Source: Acheta domesticus (Eukaryota > Arthropoda > Insecta > Orthoptera > Gryllidae). From it: DNA of 64,000 bases. Below, one piece after another: positions 34,400 through 44,989 of this stretch; the first letter of the stretch is position 1, and the number at the start of each line of letters is the position of its first letter. Both the position numbers and the translations under genes were made by a program. Location: NCBI GenBank assembly GCA_031308135.1, contig JAHLJT010009419.1, positions 31,338,869 through 31,402,868 on the forward strand, written 5' to 3'. The notes under the pieces are model-generated. The model was not told the origin of the DNA and made no database searches. It worked only from the letters and a program-made list of their open reading frames with translations.

Positions 34400-35820
34400 T
34401 TTCCGTATAAGTTTTCTATTTCCTTTGGTCCCGGCTAGCTATTTGGAGTTGCCACATACTCGCCGCTTGCCCGCTGCCATCTACCACCGCCCTAAATACA
34501 TGTTTTGACATTTTATTCATTTTCCGGTTTTCGAATAGTAAAACGGAAATATTTAGTTTAGAATATTATATAACACAAAAACCTAATCCTTAATGGCAAC
34601 ATTCTTTTCAAAATGTGCAGTCGTTTTAAAAAAAATGGAGTTTAAACGCTACTAAAAATTCGAAATTTGAAGCTCTTCTTCACAGAAAATTTTTGAGTTT
34701 GCAAAAAACTGCATTTGAAGCCATTTGAAGCACTTACACTCACAAATATAATAATATTTACAATTTGCTGGCAATATGCATAATAAAGATGTGAGGGATA
34801 TTTTAAAAAATGTAATGTTTGAAAAAAAAAAGAACCCAAATAGAACATTACGTCATATTAAAGAGTGCAATTAGCACTATTCATTCGAAAAGTTTGAAGA
34901 AAAAATTGGAGTCATTTTTGAGAAAATGGCGTCTGACCGTTTCTGAAAATGAGGAATTTTGAGCTTTCGAAATGAAGTTTTCGAGGACCTATATGTGATA
35001 TTATTTAAAGAACATGCACTCATAAATACAATAATGTGAACAATTGACCGATAATTTAAATATTAACGATGTGAGAGACAAGTAAACAAATTATATTTTT
35101 GTAATTTTTGAAAAACAATAGAATAGAACAATATGGCGTTTATGTCATCTCACCGAGCAAATTCAACCCTATCCCTACCAAGGTTTAAAGAAAAATTTGG
35201 AGCCGTTTTTGAGAAAATCTCATTTTTTAAATTTTTAAAATTGCAAATATTTCGTGAAATATTGCCAGAAAAGTACTGAAATTGTAAAAGAAAGTGTGCA
35301 TGACCTTAATAAAAAAACTCAGTTTGGAGAATAAATTTTATTTCAAGGAAAAATCTCTATCTTCAATTTTGTAGTTGTAGGAAGACGCCGAAAAAATTTC
35401 AAAAGTTTGCAATTTTCAAAATGTAAGTGTTAACTGTTAATTAGGACCTATGCCTCTTTTATAAGTGTATTTTACTCTATCCTTACCATAAATTTAAAGA
35501 AAAATTTCGTTTTGAGAAAAGTTTGCAGTTTTTCAAAATCGCAGCGCCTCGAGTGTAACCAGATTGATAGGGGAACATCCGTTTTGGAAAAAATCGTCTT
35601 TATGGTTTAGGCGATATAGTTATTCACAGACTGATTGACAGACGGACAGACGGACGGAAGTTTGGAAAAGATCCACTTTTCCGGTATCAGGGAACCCCAA
35701 AACGTGTATTTCCGTTGAAATCTCGAAAGCTATTTTCCGTAGCATTACATATCTTTCCCTATACTACGTATATTACTCCGTATACACGTACGTATACGAG
35801 AAAGTAAAAATTAGAGTTGT
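34400..35820 (+). repeat. dispersed non-coding repeat R, copy 4 (longest)
   Basis: The fullest copy of the family. Internally it is itself repetitive: motifs such as TTTGAGAAAAT, GCACTYACAYTCA..AAATA and GATGTGAGRGA occur two or three times at roughly 300-bp spacing (34.6-34.86, 34.9-35.12, 35.16-35.5 kb). It ends with stacked GACAGACGGACAGACGGAC, a CCGGTATCAGGGAACCCC segment and TATACGAGAAAGTAAAAA at about 35,794-35,811. There is no coding capacity. This is probably the 3' part or a non-autonomous relative of a retroelement; the family is not identified. Confidence 0.6.
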
Positions 35821-35929
35821 CATAATCTCTTTAAAAAATCAACTAAAATACACACTTTCATTAATACTGCGAATGAAAAGAACAAATACTTCATCATTTA
35901 AACAACTTCAATTATTTAAAGAAACATGT

Positions 35930-35995
35930 TTTATTGAAACATTTCGTAAAAAGACTCATACATTCAAAAACAACGTTAAACTCTGATATTTTATT
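35930..35995 (-). terminator. two minus-strand polyadenylation signals
   Basis: AATAAA occurs on the minus strand at + 35,990-35,995 and + 35,930-35,935, 230-300 bp downstream of the stop codon of the candidate terminal exon at 36,227. Such hexamers are common in A+T-rich DNA, so their weight comes from position. Confidence 0.35.
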
Positions 35996-36226
35996 CCCTA
36001 AAAATTAATTCACAAACAAAATATTTTTAAATGGCAATCAAGGGCGCAGAATATTTCAATTGTATTAAATTCACTACCCTGCCATAGCATTTCGAACATG
36101 TATGCACTCACCCTACATCAAAGTTATGTATAACTGTGTAACAGACGTCATTAGAGAATAATGCTCAGAATTTTTTTTTATAAACATAAGCAAGTAGGTA
36201 GCTTCCGACAGAGTCCCGGGGCACCG

Positions 36227-36445
36227 TCAGTCCTCCATGACTTTGTGGAAGGCGACGGTGAGCATGGTGCCCGCGTACGCGACCGCCACCACCGTCACCA
36301 CCGCCCCCACGCCCGCCACCGAGGCCGTCACCTCCGCCGACCCACCGAAGCCCGCCGTCGCCGCCACCATCACCAGCAGCGCCAACACCCACGCCACCGC
36401 CACCACCATCATCGCCGTCGCCGCCCCCACCGCCGCCCGCGAGCG
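36227..36445 (-). CDS. candidate terminal exon of a multipass membrane protein
   Basis: A minus-strand segment begins after a splice-acceptor match (GTTGTGCGCAG|C, AG at + 36,447-36,446), runs 72 codons and ends at TGA (+ 36,227-36,229). The peptide begins RSRAAVGAATAMM. It has two hydrophobic segments of about 20 residues, the first rich in Val/Ala/Leu and the second running through VVTVVAVAYAGTML, separated by a short loop (GFGGSAEVTAS), and ends TVAFHKVMED. Nearly all codons end in G or C. The last 15 codons are not repetitive, although the centre is GCG/GTG-rich and overlaps other open frames. The family is not recognised; a four-helix or similar small membrane protein would fit. Polyadenylation signals lie downstream, and a SINE sits immediately upstream in the putative intron. 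The alternative is a purely compositional frame. Confidence 0.4.
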   Translation of the reverse strand, partial: RSRAAVGAATAMMVVAVAWVLALLVMVAATAGFGGSAEVTASVAGVGAVVTVVAVAYAGTMLTVAFHKVMED

Positions 36446-36483
36446 CTGCGCACAACCAACAGAGCGCTCGCTTTCTTGGGTTT

Positions 36484-36979
36484 CATTGACTGATTACTGT
36501 CTCCAGATGCTCCACCTGCTAAAGTCATTTGTCACGTAAGAGTGGTACATGTTTTTAGCGCGGGAGGTGGTTGTGCTTTTCTCCAGCTGATTGGCGAGAA
36601 TCGGGACCGACCTACAAGTCGGTTTGCTCCCCCAACCAGTATTTTTCCACCAATGGGCAGCACCCCCGCCTGGAACGAGCTTCAAGCTCCCAATGTGTGT
36701 GGTAATGTAAGAGTGTAGAAGCAAGGGAAGATGATAGGACGAGGAAGAGTAATGAAAGATCGCGCGCAGTTTGTGGCCCGTTTTTGGAGCACCCTCCGGC
36801 ATTAACCTGGTTATAATCGCAGAAACTTCGGATAACTATCGATCAGAGCAGCCGGCTACTGAATTCTCCTCCAGGTAGCGTTAAAAACCTTGCCATCGTC
36901 GGGATTCAAACCCTAGGACCTCTCGGTCAGAGGTACTGCGGTGACATCAATTGATGCCCTGAGCCACCGAACCCGGTCA
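36484..36979 (-). mobile_element. SINE family B copy 2 (near full length)
   Basis: Read on the minus strand it starts near + 36,979 with a tRNA-like head: A box TGGCTCAGGGC (+ 36,956-36,966) and B box GGTTTGAATCC (+ 36,902-36,912). It proceeds through the same ordered body as the copy at 51.6-52.1 kb, including GAGAATT, CTCTGATCGATAG, CACATTGGGAGCT, AGCTCGTTCC and CACCTCCCGCGC..AAAACATG. It ends in a CAGTAATCAGTCAAT tail. No clear target duplication. Confidence 0.75.
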
Positions 36980-36989
36980 TTTTCTAGAC

Positions 36990-38575
36990 TCCCTATTTTG
37001 CTAGATCCAGGAAAAGTGGGTAATTTGCTTATTTCGACAACATGACTGTTTTATAAAATTTTTAGCTCGTTTTTAGAACTTTCTATCACGTGAGAGCGAA
37101 TTTTTCTTTTTTTTCAGATTTTTGTCAACAACGTCCGTTGATACAATTTATTCTTAATTCATCTAATATTAGTAAAGGAATGACGGGATGTATTTCGGGG
37201 ATGAAGAAAAGGTCCGTTTATAAAGGTCAAGGAAAAGTTGCAGAAACAATGCAAGTCTTCTGGCGTTGTCATCAATTTAAACGAATCGCGAATATTTTTC
37301 TTTTTATATATTAAGGGTGTCATTTCGTCGGAATTTCACAAGCTCCATTTTATTTTTCAATATTCTTTTAGTTTCTTTCTTGAGAATCACAATTTTTTTA
37401 CAAGTTTTTATTTCTTTGTGATGTGTTTACCTTTATATAAACTTTTTAAATCTATAAAACTTTAATTTTTTTATTTCGCGCTTTACTTAAATACCTAGAT
37501 AAAACATATGAAGTAGTTCACTTGAGAATTTTCCAACTGTTTTTCTTTAGATATTAAATATTTAATTTGAAATGTGAAAGCTTATAAGCACTGATAATCA
37601 ACAAAAGGATTAAGACGGTATCAGATATTAGTAAAACAAAAAGATCATAACGTTACTGTCGCAGCAACTTATTGAAATAAAGAGGATTCGAAACAACATC
37701 TATGAGCAGAGTAAATAAATACAGAGTTCTAGGAACATGCGTGATTAATTTATTAATTACAGTTCATTTATTTGTTTGTTCTTGGGTATCAAACATCATG
37801 CACTAGTGATTTGAAATATAAACAGTTAAATATTTAAAAGAATCTGCATCAGGAATGAATGTAAAATATTTTTCAAAATGCAAAACTCCGCATCTCACAT
37901 CAGCTCTAACTCGACAGCCCACTCTTCGGGTATTTTATTTTTACCAAGTTCAGTTCGCGGCAAGCTGACTACAAACCAGCGTCAATGCAATGTGCGGAAA
38001 TTAAAGTGACAAAAAATTGCGACATTTGTTATCATTGATTTATGTTTAATTGTATGAAATGGATGGATGCCGGGCATATAATAAAAGAATCTGAAGCATT
38101 TTAGACAGCATGATAAAACAGCGGTTTTTGAATTTTTCCAACAATGGGTTTACTAAAAGTAAAGAATTTTCGTTTTTCAGGCTAATGTCCAAATGGAAAA
38201 GGTTCTAAAATTAATTGGTACTGTGAAATGTGTACAAACATACAAAATTAATTACGAAAGTAATTAAGAATACAAAATTAATTACAAAATTTACAGCATC
38301 ACTAAAGAACATATTTTAATTGGCTAACAAAGAAATGAACTGTAATTTAAAATATAGGTCATATCAGATAATGCAGTTACGTATTAATACATTACTACTA
38401 AACGTAGTTTTATTCTTGTTATTAATATTTCTTAAAAGCTTCAAATGAACATTTTAAATACTCTTAAAGTTGAAAGACAATCAAGAAAGCAGCTGAACTG
38501 TTAAACTCTTCCTGCAATGACATAAATACCAATTTTACTCTTGCGCCATAGCGCCATTGCGATTGCGCCATTATA
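36990..38575. other. A+T-rich unique DNA
   Basis: Nothing supported. It would be intronic if the minus-strand gene model at 36.2-44.2 kb is right. Confidence 0.5.
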
Positions 38576-38580
38576 CTTAC

Positions 38581-38648
38581 GCTTCCTGCCTTTTTTCTCT
38601 TCTTTTTATCAGGAATTAAACATTGAGTTTCTGGCATCCGATTTTTCA
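38581..38648 (-). CDS. candidate internal exon with a basic cluster
   Basis: On the minus strand an acceptor match (TTTATTTACTATGCATTCAG|T) and a donor match (GGAAGC|GTAAGT, GT at + 38,580-38,579) bound 68 bp. In one frame it reads KNRMPETQCLIPDKKKRKKAG plus S. The end phase is 0, which joins in frame to the candidate terminal exon at 36,445. The start needs one base from upstream, which the donor at 44,109 supplies. A KKKRKK cluster resembles a nuclear-localisation or membrane-proximal stop-transfer basic stretch; next to the predicted membrane helices the latter is more sensible. It is short, so chance is a serious alternative. Confidence 0.22.
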
Positions 38649-38649
38649 C

Positions 38650-41073
38650 TGAATGCATAGTAAATAAATATATTCACAATGAACTGCGATATACTTCCTT
38701 TTTGTCTAAATATCCCCACTCAATGTTCCACTCTATTGGGATGTCTTACACAAGAACAAAATCGAAACAGGCTATAATTTTACTAGCATATCCAGGTGAC
38801 TTTGGAATGGTTTTCTCTTTTGTTGAGATGTTTCACTAAATTCATTGAGAAACATGGTTCAGATATCTGTAAAAGACTAAATAAATACATTTTATTAAAT
38901 ATATGAAATAAGATAAATGCAACCTCTACACGCCTGATTCAGAAAAGCCTGGAGTCTTCGTGGAAATAAAAGAAGTTAAGTAAAGAGAAAAATCCACGGC
39001 TTTCTTTCTGTAGGCTTAATGCAGCAGCTTTGGTATTTGGAAGAGAAAATGTATATGAAGTGGGCACTTCGAAAAACGGGACGCGTTTTACAGGGAAGGC
39101 AAAACGAAAAACAAGGGGAATAAAAAAAGAGAAAAGGAACCGAACGGAACTTGCTACTCGACACTGCAAGCTCCACACAGCAAAAAACGAAAGAAAGAAT
39201 GGGAGAAAAGCGAACCAAACCCGACGCGACCGGAATGCAAGAGCGAGCACCGCAATATATTCGGCAAGTCGATACTGATTCATTTACCGAACGTATCTGC
39301 GACGACCTGTCCAATACACAGCCAACCGAAACGGATCCGAACTCGTTTGTTCTTGTCGCACAACATCGGCGGTCAAGGCCCACTCCACTTTAATTACCAG
39401 AGACTTCGTGCTGCGGTCGCTACTGTCGGGCGAGCTGGCTGCGCACTCAAAATGAACTCGAGTTCTGAGATGAACAGAATTCTCTTCTGGGCAAAGCTTC
39501 GCAAACAAACCAGCTAGATCATGTTCGTTGAGAAGAGGATAAAGTACATGAACTACAGTACGCGCTGTTTGTGAAAAGAAGAACTTGGTTAATGAAAACG
39601 TACTCGAAGAAATAGATAAATAATTAAACAGATTCCAAAATGTGAAAAAGACGCGAAGGAAAAAACAAATGGAATAGTTGTTCGTAAAGTTTAATTATTA
39701 AACCCACACCTACATACGAATCTTACAGGATTCTTTCTCTACAAATGTGAAAAATTATATTCCAATTGTAGTGCAAATTAATGTAGAAAAGTGGCACATT
39801 TATGGTTAAGACTAAATATTGATAAATGGCAAAACAACACATAATTGTTTAATATTCAGCGGCATTCATAGACCAAGCGGTGAAATAATTCTGCAATTGA
39901 AAAACATGCATATGATTTCAAAATATTTGAGGCAAATTGTTTACGTAAACTTTTGTAACAATATCCCCGTACAGACTATTAGTTTTCTACCGTGTTTTAA
40001 TAAAGGAATCGATAAAAATAATGTTATTGTGACTGCGCAGTCAAAACTATATTGCAATAACCAGAAAGCATATCATATTCTATTAGTTTGTGCCGTTCAT
40101 TGAAATAGCTATTATTTGACATTCAAATTATTTTCGTCGTTATTTGTGGTGTGACAACTCACAAGGGATCCACGAGATACTACCATAAGAAGAGTATATG
40201 CAAATCACCGAGTTCATAAATACCCAACGTCTGCATGACACGACAAGGGCTTTAAAATGGATAATGTAACTGTGGCAAAGACGCGCAATTGTTTATTATT
40301 GTAATACTGAAATGCATTTTTTAAATGATGTGTGTATATTGATCATAAAATGACGTATGCTTGTGATAAGATAATGAATTTAGGTGCAAATTAAAAACAT
40401 ACTTATCTATTTTACCTACGTGGGTGTCTTATACGTACTCACGTTCGGAATATAATTTGAACATTCAACTTCAATTCACAAACAATTATGCAATTTTTTA
40501 TGCTTATGATTTAATTAAATGAGAGTATACATGCTGTGGTATATAACTCATCACACTCTACCATTAAACATTTTCACTCATCAAACCTGTCGATCGAATC
40601 GGATGACTAAAGACGTATTCGGATCTGCTCGGACTTTTTTGTTACTTTAGCAATTACAAATAGTTCTGCTCTCATATTGGAGCATTCAATTTATAGATCA
40701 TATTATTTACTAAGCATTTTTCAACAATTAGACAAATTACATAGAATACAATTTCTTCGTGATAACTATTCTTAATAATGTAACAGCATATAAAACAAGT
40801 AGTTGAAGTCACGATGAAGAATGAGCTGAATAACTAGATAGTAGAATAATTGAATCAAAATGGTAACTGAAAAATTATTAAATAAGTTAATGGATATAAT
40901 TAACAATAATTTTTTGTGATGATATTTTTGACAATATTCTTGACAATTTTGGAAGATGTATTTTGTTGAAACTCTATCGTGAAGTACTAAATACTGCAAA
41001 AATGTTAAGGTTCCTTCGTCGTATCGTTTATTGTACTTTCATGTAAAACATGACACGTGGTTTCATCAGCTTC

Positions 41074-41075
<2 letters not shown>
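38650..41075. other. A+T-rich DNA with a G+C-balanced patch at 39.0-39.5 kb
   Basis: The patch at about 39,010-39,510 is non-repetitive with balanced composition and overlapping frames on both strands (up to 135 codons on minus). None has recognisable motifs or clean splice bounds. The rest is A+T-rich with nothing supported. Confidence 0.45.

Positions 41076-41107
<32 letters not shown>
41076..41107. repeat. (CA)16 microsatellite
   Basis: Sixteen uninterrupted CA units. Confidence 0.95.
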
Positions 41108-41110
<3 letters not shown>

Positions 41111-41334
41111 TGAGGACTCAATAAAATTGAAAGAATAAAGTTTGAAATTAAAATTGCACGATCTGCATAGACCAGGAGAAAATTTGCCTACTACACTAGA
41201 ACACGCGGTAATCTTTGTTTCGTGGTGGATGGCACAGAGGGTGCCGGTGTAGGTTACAGCGAGGGACGTGAACTCTGGCGCGAGGGACGTGGGTGGAGCT
41301 TCGACTCCGGCTGTGGCCCCGGGGTCCGCGGGGA

Positions 41335-41440
41335 AGACTAGGGAAGGGGAAGGGGACGGGGGGGGACGGGGCGGGGGAGGGGGCGGGGGAGGGGGCGGGG
41401 GAGGGGGCGGGGGAGGGGGCGGCTGCGGTTGCAGCGGCGG
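41335..41440. repeat. 12-bp G-rich minisatellite (GCGGGGGAGGGG)n
   Basis: About five copies of GCGGGGGAGGGG at 41,371-41,425 within a longer G-only/GGGGA region. Runs of five G with 1-nt spacers make this one of the strongest G-quadruplex candidates in the window. On minus it reads an SPAPSPAP peptide. Confidence 0.9.
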
Positions 41441-41514
41441 ATGGGAAACGCAAAGTGCGCAACTTGCGGTCGTATATCACGCCAGCGCCACGCGTACAGT
41501 TTCCGCACATCGCG

Positions 41515-42060
41515 CATTTCATCCACGCCGCCCCACCCCCGCCCTCCCCCACTCCACGGGGCTCTCCCCAACCGGCTCTCTCACCACGCCCCATCACTCT
41601 TCGCCCTCTCGCACTCGCATCTCCTTTCGTCTGGCCGCCCTCGCACCCACCCAGCATCTCCTCCTCCTCTTCATCTCTCTCTTACCGCCTTCTCCTTCTC
41701 GCTTCCCCTCTACGGGTCTCTTCCCAGCCGACTCTCTCACCATGCCCCATCACTCTTCGCCCTCTCGCACTCACACCTCCTTGCGTCTGGCCACCCTCGC
41801 ACCCTCTCAGCATCTCCTCCTCCTCCTCCTCTTTATCTCTCTCTTACCACCTTCTCCTTCTCGCTTCCCCTCTATGGGTCTCTCCACAACCAGCCCTCCC
41901 GCCAGGACCCATCAGTCCTCGACTTCTCGCATCTCCCGTTCGCCTCGCCGCCCTTGCACTTTCTCAGCACTTCCTCGTCCATCTCCTCTTCTCTCTTTAT
42001 TTCTTTCTTACGCTTCACCTCGCATTCGTCATCCACTCCGTCTTGCACAACCTAGTCGGA
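41515..42060. repeat. C-rich tandem repeat, unit about 156-161 bp
   Basis: The block GCCCCATCACTCTTCGCCCT.. starts at 41,588 and recurs at 41,744 and, more diverged, at 41,905. Each unit continues through CTCGCACTC, CTGGCC.CCCTCGCAC, CAGCATCTCCTCC and CTTCTCCTTCTCGCTTCCCC. Length variation comes from CTC triplets. All three + frames are open over up to 294 codons as a consequence. Confidence 0.85.
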
Positions 42061-42475
42061 GCCCGAGGCGTAGGTGGTTCAGAGCAAAACAATACGAAAA
42101 GCAGGAAGCGGGGCACAATGTGGGGAACATTACGAGGCGAACGCGGCGATAGGCACGACATAAGAGAAGTCTAAACAAAGAACGACGTGAGGACGCAAAG
42201 AGAGATGAGTGGTATGACTGGGGTGAAGGAGTAAAGATTGTGTGTATTCAAGGAGAATGTTGGGTGTGATTTGGATGAGTATGGTAAGGATGTCTGAGAT
42301 GAAGCGTGGATGAGAGGGTCTGGGAGAGGACGGGATAAGAAAGAGAAGTGATATGTTATCCTCCTGTTGTCTATTGTGCTGTTCCTGAGCATGGTTACTG
42401 AGATGGGGACGTGATGTAACAGTGTGACACGGGGGCATTAGTGAGGGACGGAGAGTGATGGGAAAGGGGCGTAGC
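42060..42475. other. purine-rich unique DNA
   Basis: Moderately G/A-rich on + (AGAGATGAG, GGATGAG motifs), grading into the next G-rich tract. No gene supported. Confidence 0.4.
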
Positions 42476-43095
42476 CGGGTGCAGCGTGAGAGAATGAACC
42501 TATGGTATGAAGCGGGTCGAGGCGAGACGGAGAAAGGCGGCGCGGGACGCCACGCGGCGGAGTGGAGCGGGATGGGGCGGAGCAGAGCGGGGCGGGACAA
42601 GACGTGGCGAGACACCCGCATGACGGGGCAAGGCGGTCGGAACACCGCAAGTGGGCGGGGGGGGGGCGGAGCAGGGAAAGACAGAGAGGAGAAAGCTGGG
42701 AACAGGCAAGGGGTGGCGAGACGGGGCAAGACAAGGCGTGGCAGGAGGGTAACAGGAAAGGCGGGGAAGGGTAAGTCGGGGACGAGAAAGGCGGGGAAGG
42801 GTAAGTCGGGGACGAGAAAGGCGGGGAGGGGAAAGAGGGACGGGGAAAGCGGGACAGGGAAAGGCAGGGCGAGGCAAGGAAAGGCGGGCTGTGGAAAGGC
42901 AGGAAGGAGAAACGCGGGGCGGGGCAACGCAGGGTGGGACTCCACAGTGAGGGGAAACAATATGTGGAGCAACGCGGCGCGGGCCAAAGGGGGTAGGGCA
43001 GGCGGAGGGGGCAGGGTGGGGAGAACCGGGTGGGGCGGGGCAGGGGGCGGGGCGGGGAGTGGCGGGGAGCTGGGCGGGTTAGGGCGGATCGAAGT
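42476..43095. repeat. G-rich (+ strand) low-complexity tract
   Basis: GGGGCGGGA, GGAAAGGCGG and GGGGAAAG motifs dominate. A 30-bp unit (GTAAGTCGGGGACGAGAAAG plus GCGGGGAAGG) is tandemly duplicated at 42,771-42,830. Frames of 230-312 codons on both strands are compositional. Confidence 0.65.
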
Positions 43096-43363
43096 GTGCT
43101 GGGATGGGACGTCACCCCCTCGTACCCTCTGCTACGCACTCCCATAAATGCGCTCTTCAAAACTTGCCGCGCGGTTTGGTTCCGGGAGGAAGACGAAAGA
43201 GCGCGCTGGGCGCGCATAAATCTGCCGCCGTTCCGCGCAGCCCTTCTCCCACTGCGCTGCGCCTCTACGGAGTTCTCCCTTACTTCTCGTGGACCCCGTA
43301 TCTTAAGGCTCTGAGAGCGGTAGCCGCCCTGCTTGCGGAAACCTCGCACGAAGCCTTGTGGAA
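43096..43363 (+). promoter_or_regulatory. CpG-rich promoter candidate with CATAAAT element
   Basis: CpG-containing, non-repetitive DNA following the G-rich tract. GCGCGCATAAATC (CATAAAT at 43,215-43,221) is a TATA-like element in a CpG setting, and a second CATAAAT lies at 43,143-43,149. A splice donor follows 160 bp downstream. I infer a rightward promoter; the start site is not shown. Confidence 0.35.
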
Positions 43364-43379
43364 ATGGTATTGCCATTCA
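43364..43379 (+). CDS. candidate start of a coding first exon
   Basis: ATG at 43,364 in a favourable context (GGAAATGG) encodes MVLPF and then meets a CATTCA|GTAAGT donor (GT at 43,380) in phase 1. The same DNA is also open in another frame from 43,104 (…SHEALWKWYCHS), so the true start could be upstream. The downstream exon is not identified. Confidence 0.2.
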
Positions 43380-43544
43380 GTAAGTCTTACGCTCGTTTGA
43401 TATAAAACATACATTATAAAGACATATATGAACAAAACATACAAAATTCGGTATCCCGTTACTAACAAAAGACAACGAGATGATTTTATTGAAATTTTCA
43501 GGATTTTTTCAGTTAATGAAGTGTATAACTTTATTAAATTTTAA

Positions 43545-43720
43545 TAGATAGATAGATAGATATTTATTTCCGCAAATAGGTTTATGCAACCTGGTGGCAG
43601 AACACTAAAATTTACATTATTATAATTAAGAATTAAATACAATTTTACATCAATAAATACACGACTTTTTATTACTCTGACGGGTAATAATAGATCATTA
43701 AATACACAATTGAGAGTTTG
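43545..43720 (-). mobile_element. possible LINE 3' end with (TATC)n tail
   Basis: On the minus strand the segment runs AACCTATTTGCGGAAATAAA directly into a TATC tetramer run (+ 43,545-43,562). An AATAAA-like end followed by a short tandem repeat is a common layout of LINE 3' ends in insects. No reverse-transcriptase coding is present. Confidence 0.3.
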
Positions 43721-43799
43721 CTCTATGAAAATTACGAAAACTATGCACAAACTAGAACAACAGTCAAATATTTATCTAGTAGATTGTGTTTGTTTAAAA

Positions 43800-44100
43800 C
43801 TCACTAAAAAAGCAGTTCCCAGGTTAATTTCTTTAAAACACCGAAGGTCATTTCATAAACAGAAATAGCATTTAAAGTTGAAATAAAACATAATAAACTA
43901 TCAACATTGAATGTACATTTTTAATTTGTGATAGACTTTCATTACGAGCTTCTCTAAATCTTGATGTAATACATTTTTGAATTGCTATATATAATATTTA
44001 ATGAATATTGTGGTATAATGAATGCGCAAATTTGGAAATTTACGAGAGACGTGAATGTAGCTGGCAAGTGAAATAAAATGAAAATCCGCACCCCCGGGTT
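43800..44100. other. A+T-rich unique DNA
   Basis: Nothing supported. Confidence 0.5.
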
Positions 44101-44108
44101 TCCCTTAC

Positions 44109-44165
44109 CTGGGCCAGGATAATGAGCGATAGCCAAATCAAGGCGGGAAGGAAGAAAAGTGGCGG
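44109..44165 (-). CDS. candidate internal exon with a strong donor
   Basis: The minus strand has GGCCCAG|GTAAGG at + 44,109|44,108, an almost ideal splice donor. A weaker acceptor match (CTTCATGTTCAG|C) at + 44,166 would give a 57-bp exon open in a frame reading ATFLPSRLDLAIAHYPGP. This frame ends in phase 1 and fits the phase of the candidate exon at 38,648. The local G+C rise in A+T-rich DNA is suggestive. Coding status is uncertain. Confidence 0.2.
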
Positions 44166-44199
44166 CTGAACATGAAGCTTATAAAACGTACGTTTTGTC

Positions 44200-44985
44200 A
44201 GACAAGTTGTGGCTAGAAACGGTGCTCAATCCTTCAATACATATTCCTGTCAATATTGTACAAACTCTGAGAGGGAGTTACCAAATTCACTCGCCTGTAG
44301 AATGAAATACTTTGGAATATAAAAGTGAAGTTGCTGAAAATAATTCACATTCTTCATCTCGATTCTAAGAGTTAGTGCAAAAGTACAGTTTTACTTTTTT
44401 GTGATTTCGGTTCTAGAACGTGTACGTATTCAACATTTTATTTTTTCTCCTTATTTTTCTTTGAACCTTTTGTTTTCGTTCTTTTATTTTTTACACTAAT
44501 TTTAACAAATCTTTGAATTCATTAAGAATCAAAGAGCATCCAAGATCATTTCTCATATCCATTGTGATTTTCCTCACTTTCTTTCTCGTTATATTTTCAA
44601 AAACGATAAATTATTATCTCTTTCACATTCTTACCTTTCGCTGTTATTAGTATGCTGTGTTTTCGCTTTTTATAGTACGCTAAACTTCCTTAGATAGTTC
44701 CTAATTACTTCACGGTAAATGTTATAAATAATTTCCGCGGTATTAATTTATTTTAACATTTACTCAAAGTTATTTCTGGGCTTTCCTGACTATATTTCAA
44801 CTTACATGTTCCTTGTACGATTTCCCTTAAAGCAATGATGCCAATGAATGTACTCGGTTTCTATGTTTCCCTTTACTACAGTTTTTAAACTTACTTTAAA
44901 TTTAATTACCCAAAATGTAGTACGTGTGAAATTAAATCCAATTTTGCACTCTTCTTTCCGGACCGTACCGCCATTTTTCCGTTTC
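44200..44985. other. A+T-rich unique DNA
   Basis: Chance frames only. Confidence 0.5.
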
Positions 44986-44989
44986 AGAG

